Source: Gemmatimonadales bacterium
Lineage (GTDB): Bacteria > Gemmatimonadota > Gemmatimonadetes > Palauibacterales > Palauibacteraceae
NCBI GenBank assembly: GCA_009840115.1
Contig: VXOJ01000009.1
Span: 1 to 55,619, forward strand
Length of the DNA: 55,619 nucleotides
Direction: 5' to 3'
The notes beneath the pieces were generated by a model. That model searched no databases and was not told the origin of the DNA. It saw only the letters and a program-made list of their open reading frames with translations. The translations under genes were made by a program, and so were the position numbers. Below, piece by piece: positions 39,311 to 46,134 of the stretch (the first letter of the stretch is position 1; each line of letters begins with the position of its first letter).

Positions 39311-41893
39311 CTACTTCGTCCATATCACGACGGCGCCGCAGCGGCTGTCGAAGCCTGAGAACTCCGCCGGAAGCGCCGCCGCGCCGCTGTACACCTCGAC
39401 TCCCCCGATCTCGATCGGCAGGATGAAGTCGTTTACGGACGCGGGGTTGCCGCGCCAGCGGCCGTCGCCGGACCGGATGACGAGGACGCCATCCACGTAC
39501 ACGTTCAGTTCGCAGCCTGCGCCGCCGAAGCCGTTCGAGACTCTCCTGCTGAACACCCCGCACCGGCCTCCCTGACAGCCTACGCGGACTCCCGGTGCGT
39601 CCGCGATGAGGTCGGTGACGCGGAAGGGGTTTCGTCGCTCGATGTCCTGGGCGGTGAAAAATGTGCCCAGCCCGGTCAGGTCGCCCCAGTGTTTCCGTTC
39701 GTAGAATCCCTGCGTCTCCAGCCGGCGGAGCCTCGTGACCGTCGCCACCAGGGGAGCGAGTTCCACAGGGTCTGGGGAGAGACGTACGTCGACCTCCGTG
39801 GTGCGGCTCCGGGTAACCGTCACGCCGTGCGTCAGCGGCTCGTAGCCGAGGTGCCGAACCGACAACTCGTACTCGCCCACGGGGAGCTCGCCAAGAACGA
39901 AGTGGCCCCTCCTGTCGGTCCGCACTTCTCCACTGCTCTGCACCTCCTCCCGGCGATTGGCGACGGACACGGCCGCCGCGGTTACCGGACGGTGGCTCCG
40001 TGCATCGCGCACCCGGCCGAGGAGCCGTCCCATCTCCGTCTCGCCCAGGGACCGCAGTTCGATTTCGTGGACCAGTCCGGGTTCGAGGGTGATCACGTCC
40101 TCTTCAGTCGGTGCGCCGGCGACTTCCTGGACGGCCGGCGTCGATGTCTCTTCTGGAGACTCGACGGGCAGTGTCGGGTCAACCTGCACATCCTGCCAGG
40201 CAACGCGGGTGAGCAGCTCCAACTCCACGCCCACATCCGCCCCCGCCTGCCGGAGGAAGGCCGGTTCGCCCAGCGGGACGCGGCAGAGGGCGAATTCGCC
40301 CTCTTCGCCGGACACGTCACTGGCGCTGTCTGTCCGCTCGGTGACGTCGACCATCCCTCCCACCATCCGCATCGTCCAGGTCCGCCACAGGGCCTCGACC
40401 GCAACACCTGGGACGGGGAGTCCCGTATCGGGGTCGCGCACGACCCCGACCACCGCGCCCCGGCTCCCGTAGGAGGGAAGATTCGGGCAGGTCCGCGTGA
40501 AGACGGTCTCGGCGGAGGGCGTCCACAGTTCCAGAGCCTCGCTGCTGCGGTCCTCGACGACCACGCGCCTTTCGTCCGGCCGGACACCGGCCGTCCGCAA
40601 CCTCGGATGGTCAACGCCGAGGGCATAGACGCCGTCCGGAAGCCCCGTCACGCGGAACGCACCGGCGTCGTCGGTGACCGCGCTGAAAGGCGCCTCGGCG
40701 GCCTCCGGCCGGGGATTCAAGGCTACTGCGTCGTTCCAATCGCGCAGGACGATGTCCGCGCCGGGCAGCGGCTCGCCGCTGATGCTGTCGCGCAGGACGC
40801 CGACGACTACGCCCTCACCGGTTCCAAACCAGCGTCTGCCCGCGAAGGCCTCTACGACGCTGCCGCCGGTCTGCCGATACGCCGCCAGCACGGGCTCCGG
40901 GTCCCCGGTCAGACCGGTCAGGACGGGGCGGAGTGAACGCCCTCTGACCGGAAAGCGGATCCACCAGTCACGGACGTAGAACGGGCCGTCAGGCACCCGG
41001 TCGAAGAAGAGGTTCGCGCCGACCCGGCGTCGATCCGTCCCCCGCGGCAGCGGGACGTTGCGGTACCGCAACTCGACCTCGCGCAGCGCGGCGCTCGCCT
41101 CGTCGAGCCACAGCGTCCCTTCGATCCCGATCACGTTGCTCCCGCCACTGGGGCGGAAAGTGACTCCGAGTCGTGCCTCGCCTTCCACTTCATCGCGCCG
41201 CAGGCCGAAGCAGTGCGCATCCCTGAACTCCTCCGACAGGAGGACGTTCGCGTCCGGCGCATAAAACACGGAGGAGTCCCGGTCCACGACGGCGTAGCCC
41301 TGGGTCACGAGTTGCCGGGCCGAGAGGCTCCGAAAGGGCGGTGGGCGCACGTCGTGACGCGTGCGGGTCTCGGAACCCAGTGTGACGAGGGAACGCGGAT
41401 CGATGGTGCGCTCGTATTCGGTGAGAGTGAACGTGAGTTCGCCTCGATCCTCAGCCCACACCGCGGTCTCGAGCGCCTTGCGCGCTTCATCCCACACGGT
41501 GGCGAGCGCCTCGCCCTGGCGCGGATCGTCGAGACAGACGCCGGTTACCTCGACGCGAAGGTCGCCGAGCCGCACCGGCTGCCGCGGGACTTCGACCGTG
41601 ATGGCCAGGGCCTGCCCGGCGGCGACGGCGTAGGGCCCGGTGACCCATTCGGCGTATCCGATGCGCTCAACGCGAATGCGGTACTCGCCCGGGCCGGGCG
41701 CCCGGAACGAGAAGGCGCCGGCTGCCGCCGTGAAGTCGGCCTCCACGGCCACGCCGGACTGGTCCAGCAAGCTGACGAAACCGCCCGAGATGAGGCGCCC
41801 CCCGTCCGCCTCCCGCACCGTCCCGCTGATCCGCTGCGCGAGGGCCTCCGATGGCAGGACAAGCACCGCGGCGAGGAAGCAACAGAACGTCAT
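39311..41893 (-). CDS. Large multi-domain plug-only TonB-family protein, paralogue 5
   Basis: 860 aa from the ATG at 41893 (signal peptide to SEALAQ; no clear ribosome site, so the start could lie up to 105 bp upstream). It opens with a carboxypeptidase-regulatory domain (RISGTVREADGGRLISGGFV) and an unrecognised beta-rich domain of about 250 residues (CLDDPRQGEALATVWDEARK...GTLWLDEASAALREVELRYR). Further regulatory domains follow (VVVGVLRDSISGEPLPGADI; AVVGVVRDPDTGLPVPGVAV; RLLGRVRDARSHRPVTAAAV). It ends in the same linker (FYERKHWGDLTGLGTFFTAQ) and barrel-less plug as the shorter paralogues (GVEVYSGAAALPAEFSGF...VVIWTK). It is probably the founder of the array. Confidence 0.82.
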   Translation of the reverse strand: MTFCCFLAAVLVLPSEALAQRISGTVREADGGRLISGGFVSLLDQSGVAVEADFTAAAGAFSFRAPGPGEYRIRVERIGYAEWVTGPYAVAAGQALAITVEVPRQPVRLGDLRVEVTGVCLDDPRQGEALATVWDEARKALETAVWAEDRGELTFTLTEYERTIDPRSLVTLGSETRTRHDVRPPPFRSLSARQLVTQGYAVVDRDSSVFYAPDANVLLSEEFRDAHCFGLRRDEVEGEARLGVTFRPSGGSNVIGIEGTLWLDEASAALREVELRYRNVPLPRGTDRRRVGANLFFDRVPDGPFYVRDWWIRFPVRGRSLRPVLTGLTGDPEPVLAAYRQTGGSVVEAFAGRRWFGTGEGVVVGVLRDSISGEPLPGADIVLRDWNDAVALNPRPEAAEAPFSAVTDDAGAFRVTGLPDGVYALGVDHPRLRTAGVRPDERRVVVEDRSSEALELWTPSAETVFTRTCPNLPSYGSRGAVVGVVRDPDTGLPVPGVAVEALWRTWTMRMVGGMVDVTERTDSASDVSGEEGEFALCRVPLGEPAFLRQAGADVGVELELLTRVAWQDVQVDPTLPVESPEETSTPAVQEVAGAPTEEDVITLEPGLVHEIELRSLGETEMGRLLGRVRDARSHRPVTAAAVSVANRREEVQSSGEVRTDRRGHFVLGELPVGEYELSVRHLGYEPLTHGVTVTRSRTTEVDVRLSPDPVELAPLVATVTRLRRLETQGFYERKHWGDLTGLGTFFTAQDIERRNPFRVTDLIADAPGVRVGCQGGRCGVFSRRVSNGFGGAGCELNVYVDGVLVIRSGDGRWRGNPASVNDFILPIEIGGVEVYSGAAALPAEFSGFDSRCGAVVIWTK

Positions 41894-42013
41894 GCACGTG
41901 CGCCGCGTTCGGCGTGGTTCGTAACGGGGACCGCCGGGTTCGTCGCCCAAGGCCGTTCCTTTCGCTCTGTCCCGCGCGGGTGCGCCCGAGCAGGACACAC
42001 GCCTCCAGCATAT

Positions 42014-42037
42014 GACGCCGCAAGGGAGTCCGGCGTC
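42014..42037 (-). terminator. Hairpin downstream of the TRAP operon
   Basis: Perfect 7-bp stem GACGCCG / CGGCGTC with a 10-base loop, starting 20 bp past the dctM stop on the minus strand. There is no T-run, so a weak terminator call. Confidence 0.35.
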
Positions 42038-42056
42038 ACATCAATGGTGGAAGACA

Positions 42057-43340
42057 TCAGTGGTAGAAGACGTTGACCAGGGCGAGGGGGATGGCGGGGA
42101 CGTACGTCACGAGGAGGAGGACGGCGACGAGGACGGCGACGAAGCGGACGTTGACCTTGCTCACCTCCCAGATGTCCGCCTTGGCGACGGAGCACGCGGT
42201 CACGAGCACGCTCGCCACCGGCGGGGTCTGCTGGCCGATGCCGAGGTTGAGGGTGACGATGAGGCCGAAGTGGACCGGGTCGATCCCCGCCGCGCGCACG
42301 AGCGGCATCACGATGGGGACGACGAGGATGATCGCCGCGGCCGAGTGCAGGAAGAGGCCGATGACGAGGAAGAAGACGTTGAGCAGCGCGAGGATGAGCC
42401 ACTTGTTCGAGGTGAGCCCCATGATCCCGGCCGCGACCTGCTGCGGGAGCCGCTGTTCGGTGAGGTAGTCGCCGAGCAGGGCGGAGGTGGCGACGAGGAG
42501 CATGACGACGGCCGTCTGAACGCCGCCCTCGAGCATCGCCTCGCGCAGGTGGGCGAGGTCGAGTTCGCGGTAGATGAGCCCGCCGACGACGAGCGACGCG
42601 ACGACGGCGAGCCCCGCCCCCTCGGTTGCCGTCACCCAGCCGCTGAAGATGCCGCCGAGGATGATCGCGGGCAGGAGGAGGGCCCACCCGGCCTCGCGCG
42701 CCGTCCTCCACACGCGGCGGAGTTCGAACCGTCCCTCCACGGGGAAGTCGTGACGGCGGGCGTAGAGCCAGGCGACGAACATCAGCAGGAGCCCGCCGAG
42801 CACCCCGGGCACGATGCCGGCGACGAACAGCTCGACGACCGAGGCCTCGGCCATGACGCCGTACAGGATCATGGGGATGGACGGGGGGATGATGACGGCG
42901 AGCGTGGCCGACGAGGACGTCACGGCCGCGGCGAAGGGCGTCCGGTAGCCGCGTTTCTTCATGGCGGGGATGAGGATGGAGCCGAGCGCGGCGACATCGG
43001 CCACGGCGGAGCCCGAGATCTCCGCGAAGAAGAGCGAGGCGGAGATGCCGACCATCGCGAGGCCGCCGCGGATGAACCCGACGATCGCGGAGGCGAAGGC
43101 GATGAGCCGGCGCGAGATCCCGGTCGCGTTCATGATCGCGCCCGCGAGGATGAAGAGCGGGATGGCGATGAGCGGGAACGACGTCGCCCCGTCGAACAGC
43201 ACGAGGCCCGCGTTCGGGAGCATGGCGACGCCGCCCGAGGCGAGCATGGCGACGAGCGCGACGATCCCGAGCGCGACCGCGATGGGTACGCCGACGGCGA
43301 TGAGGAGCAGCAGGCCGACGAAGAGCACGAGGAGCGTCAC
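42057..43340 (-). CDS. dctM: TRAP transporter large permease, DctM type
   Basis: 427 aa from a GTG at 43340, preceded by AGGAGGAACC and overlapping the dctQ stop (GTGA). It has about 12 membrane helices with DctM landmarks: VPIAVALGIVALVAMLASGG, FPLIAIPLFILAGAIMNATG, SGSAVADVAALGSILIPAMK, PSIPMILYGVMAEASVVELF and FGLIVTLNLGIGQQTPPVAS. It drives sodium-dependent uptake of an organic acid captured by DctP. Last gene of the aminotransferase-dctP-dctQ-dctM operon. Confidence 0.94.
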   Translation of the reverse strand: MTLLVLFVGLLLLIAVGVPIAVALGIVALVAMLASGGVAMLPNAGLVLFDGATSFPLIAIPLFILAGAIMNATGISRRLIAFASAIVGFIRGGLAMVGISASLFFAEISGSAVADVAALGSILIPAMKKRGYRTPFAAAVTSSSATLAVIIPPSIPMILYGVMAEASVVELFVAGIVPGVLGGLLLMFVAWLYARRHDFPVEGRFELRRVWRTAREAGWALLLPAIILGGIFSGWVTATEGAGLAVVASLVVGGLIYRELDLAHLREAMLEGGVQTAVVMLLVATSALLGDYLTEQRLPQQVAAGIMGLTSNKWLILALLNVFFLVIGLFLHSAAAIILVVPIVMPLVRAAGIDPVHFGLIVTLNLGIGQQTPPVASVLVTACSVAKADIWEVSKVNVRFVAVLVAVLLLVTYVPAIPLALVNVFYH

Positions 43341-43840
43341 GGTTCCTCCTCGCTCGCCAGGACCGTCTCTTCCGAGCGGACGTCGCCCGGGGCAAGCGCG
43401 TCCCTCAGCCCCAGAAGCTGCGCGACGATGAAGAGGACGGCCCCGATCGGGATCACGGACTGCGCGAGCGCCGCGGGCACGGAGGGCAGGCTCACGAGCG
43501 TCGTCCCCTCGAGCACGCGGACGACCTGCCAGCCGGCCCACGCGACGGCGGCGAAGAAGGCGATGATGGCGCCCTCGGCCGCGAGCACGACGGCGAGCCG
43601 CGCGCGCCCCGTCAGGCGCTCGGTCAGCGTGGGCACGCCGATGTGCGCACGGCGCAGCGCGGCGAGCGCCGCCCCGTAGTAGGTGAGCCACGCGAGGAGG
43701 ATCGACGCCACCTCGTCGTACCACACGAGCGCCGCCCCCGCCTTCCGGAACCCGACCCCCACGACGACGACCAGGGCGAGCGCCGCGAGCAGGACGAGCA
43801 CCGCCCCCTCGAGGAAGCGCCGGACGCCCGTCCTCAGCAT
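43337..43840 (-). CDS. dctQ: TRAP transporter small permease, DctQ type
   Basis: 167 aa, four membrane helices. The DctQ pattern is visible: LVWYDEVASILLAWLTYYGA with the conserved Glu, followed by ALRRAHIGVPTLTERL and a last helix pair ending in VIPIGAVLFIVAQLLGLRDA. The C-terminal tail is acidic (EETVLASEEEP). It starts 28 bp after the dctP stop and overlaps dctM. Confidence 0.9.
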   Translation of the reverse strand: MLRTGVRRFLEGAVLVLLAALALVVVVGVGFRKAGAALVWYDEVASILLAWLTYYGAALAALRRAHIGVPTLTERLTGRARLAVVLAAEGAIIAFFAAVAWAGWQVVRVLEGTTLVSLPSVPAALAQSVIPIGAVLFIVAQLLGLRDALAPGDVRSEETVLASEEEP

Positions 43841-43868
43841 GGGAATGGCGACCCGGCGGTCGGGCCGG

Positions 43869-44918
43869 TTATGAGCCCGCCTCCGCCGATCCTGCCTCCG
43901 ATCCCGCCTCCGGAGCGGCCGCGGCCCGCGCCCGGTCGATGAGCGACTGCCCGCCTTCGACGGTCGCGGCGAACTCCTCGTACACGGGCTCGCTGGCGGA
44001 CTCGAAGCGGGCCGGATCCGCCCCGTTGATCTCCATCTCCGTGGCCTCGAGCTCGGCGAGAAGCTCCTCGTCCATGCGCGCGGCGGTCTCGTACACGAAC
44101 GCCTGCATCTCCCGCGCGATCGCCTCCACCGCGGCGCGAACGTCCTCCGGGTGACGCTCCCAGCGCCCGGCGCCCGTCGTGACGAAGGCCGGGCTGTACA
44201 CGTGTCCCGTGAGGGAAAGGTAGTCCTGCACCTCGTGCAGCTTGGAACTCGTCACCTGCGTGAGCGGGTTCTCCTGTCCGTCCATCACCCCCGTCTGAAG
44301 CGCGACGAAGACCTCGGAGAAGGGCATCGGCGTGGGGTTCGCGCCCAGCGCCTGGAAGAGCTTCACGCGCCACACGCCGCGCGGCGTCCGCAGCTTGATC
44401 CCGTCCAGGTCCTCCGGCCCGTGGATGGGTCGGCGGGAGTTCGTGATGTGACGGAACCCGTTCTCCCACACCGCGAGTATGCGGTAGCCGGCTTCCTCCG
44501 CGCGGGGCGCGAGTTCGGGCCACACCACGGCTTCCTCGATCCGCCTCATGTGCTCGCGGTCGCGGACGAGGTAGGGCATCTCGAACAGGCCGAACGCGTC
44601 CACCATCGAGGACATGATCGTGGAGGGGATGGACATGTCGAGCGTGCCGAGCCGCAGCCGCTGCAGCATCGCGTCGTCGCCGCCGAGCTGGCTCGCGCCG
44701 TAGACGTGGAGTTCGGCCCGGCCCGCGAGCCGTTCGTTCACGCGGCGCGCGAACTCGTTGGCCGTCACGTCGTAGAGCGAGCCGGGGGAGCCGACGTGGC
44801 CCAGCGAGAGTTCGACGACCCCCGGTTCCCCGCCCCCTCCGCCGCACCCGAAGCCGGTGAGCGCCGCGGCGACCGACGCGACGGCGAGCTTCGGAGTCCG
44901 TCCCGCGGGCCGCTTCAT
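43869..44918 (-). CDS. dctP: TRAP transporter solute-binding lipoprotein, DctP type
   Basis: 349 aa. The ATG overlaps the aminotransferase stop (ATGA, 44915-44918). The leader ends in LTGFGC (Cys25), so it is lipid-anchored, followed by a Gly5 linker. DctP features: SLGHVGSPGSLYDVTANEFA, IPSTIMSSMVDAFGLFEMPY, DLDGIKLRTPRGVWRVKLFQ (the ligand-carboxylate arginine lies in LRTP) and FVALQTGVMDGQENPL. The extreme C-terminus is a low-complexity Ala/Glu/Gly/Ser tail (APEAGSEAGSAEAGS). The ligand is probably a monocarboxylate or 2-hydroxyacid, judging from the neighbouring genes. Confidence 0.92.
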   Translation of the reverse strand: MKRPAGRTPKLAVASVAAALTGFGCGGGGGEPGVVELSLGHVGSPGSLYDVTANEFARRVNERLAGRAELHVYGASQLGGDDAMLQRLRLGTLDMSIPSTIMSSMVDAFGLFEMPYLVRDREHMRRIEEAVVWPELAPRAEEAGYRILAVWENGFRHITNSRRPIHGPEDLDGIKLRTPRGVWRVKLFQALGANPTPMPFSEVFVALQTGVMDGQENPLTQVTSSKLHEVQDYLSLTGHVYSPAFVTTGAGRWERHPEDVRAAVEAIAREMQAFVYETAARMDEELLAELEATEMEINGADPARFESASEPVYEEFAATVEGGQSLIDRARAAAAPEAGSEAGSAEAGS

Positions 44919-46084
44919 GCCCGGGCCAGGAAGTCGGCGGCGGCCGCCAGACCGCCGGGTTCGTGCGCGATTCCGCTCGTCTTCAGTCCCATCTCCACCC
45001 CCGCCAGCGCTCCCATCAGCGTGAGTTCGTTGAGGTCGCCCAGGTGTCCGATCCGGAACACCTTCCCCCTGAGGGGCCCGAGACCCGTCCCCAGCGACAT
45101 GTCGAAGCGGTCGAGGACGGCGAGACGGAACGCTTCGGCGTCCTCCCCGTCTCCCACCATCACGGTCGTCCCGGCGCTCGACACCGCCTCCGGGTCCTGA
45201 CAGTAGTTGCGCAGACCCCAGGCGGCGACGGCCCGGCGCGTGGCCTCGGCGTGGCGGGCGTGGCGGGCGAAGGTGGCGTCGGCCCCCTCCTCTCGCAGCA
45301 TCGCGAGCGACACTCGGAGCCCGTACAGGAGCGTCGTGGGCGGGGTGTAGGGGAAGTAGCCGCCCTCGTTGTCGCTCAGCATCGCCGTCCAGTCGAAGTA
45401 GGACCGCGGCGTCCCGGGGCCCGCGCGGTGGCGGGCGAGCGCCTTCTCGCTCACGGCGCAGAACCCGAGGCCCGGCGGGAGCATGAGCCCCTTCTGGGAG
45501 CCGCACACGGTCACGTCCACGCCCCATTCGGCCTGCCGGTATGGCGTGGCGGCGAGCGAGGAGACGGCGTCGACCATGAGGAGGGCGGGATGGCCGGCTT
45601 CGTCGAGCGCCCCCCGCACGGCGGCGATGTCGCTGGTGACGCCCGTCGAGGTCTCGTTATGGACGACGAGCACGGCGCGGATCTGCCGCTCCGTGTCCTC
45701 CGCGAGCCGCGCCGCGATCCTCTCCGGGTCCGCCGGGCGCCGCCAGTCTCCGTCGATGGCTTCCACCCGCAGCCCGAGGGCCCGTCCCACCTCTCCCCAC
45801 TTCGAGGCGAAGAACCCGTTGTTCCAGAGGAGGACGCGGTCGCCCGGTGAAAGGACGTTGGCGAGGGCGCTCTCCCAGCACCCGGTGGCGGAGGATGGGA
45901 AGATGAAGACGTGCGCGGGGTCTCCGAACACCCACTTCAACCCGTCGAACAACCCGAGCGTCATCTCGCCGAACTCGGGTCCGCGGTGGTCGATGACGGA
46001 CCGGTTCATGGCCCGGAATACGCGCTCGGGCACGGCGGTCGGACCCGGAAGCTGGAGGAAGTGTCTGCCGCTGCGGTAGGTCAA
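44915..46084 (-). CDS. Class V aminotransferase (alanine/serine-glyoxylate aminotransferase type)
   Basis: 389 aa from a TTG at 46084, chosen because the family N-terminus (TYRSGRHFLQLPGPTAVPER) begins exactly there; an ATG at 46147 would add 21 unrelated residues and overlap the divergent gene. The PLP lysine is K198 (CGSQKGLMLPPG), the ring-binding Asp is D172 (MVDAVSSLAATP), and the HNETSTGV motif near 142-149 marks the AGXT group. It converts glyoxylate plus an amino donor into glycine. It heads the TRAP operon, and the divergent FAD/Fe-S dehydrogenase could supply glyoxylate from glycolate (inference). Confidence 0.88.
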   Translation of the reverse strand: MTYRSGRHFLQLPGPTAVPERVFRAMNRSVIDHRGPEFGEMTLGLFDGLKWVFGDPAHVFIFPSSATGCWESALANVLSPGDRVLLWNNGFFASKWGEVGRALGLRVEAIDGDWRRPADPERIAARLAEDTERQIRAVLVVHNETSTGVTSDIAAVRGALDEAGHPALLMVDAVSSLAATPYRQAEWGVDVTVCGSQKGLMLPPGLGFCAVSEKALARHRAGPGTPRSYFDWTAMLSDNEGGYFPYTPPTTLLYGLRVSLAMLREEGADATFARHARHAEATRRAVAAWGLRNYCQDPEAVSSAGTTVMVGDGEDAEAFRLAVLDRFDMSLGTGLGPLRGKVFRIGHLGDLNELTLMGALAGVEMGLKTSGIAHEPGGLAAAADFLARA

Positions 46085-46134
46085 GGGTGGCTCGCTCTTG
46101 TCAGGTCGGGGCTTCCGCCGATACAAGTTGGCTC

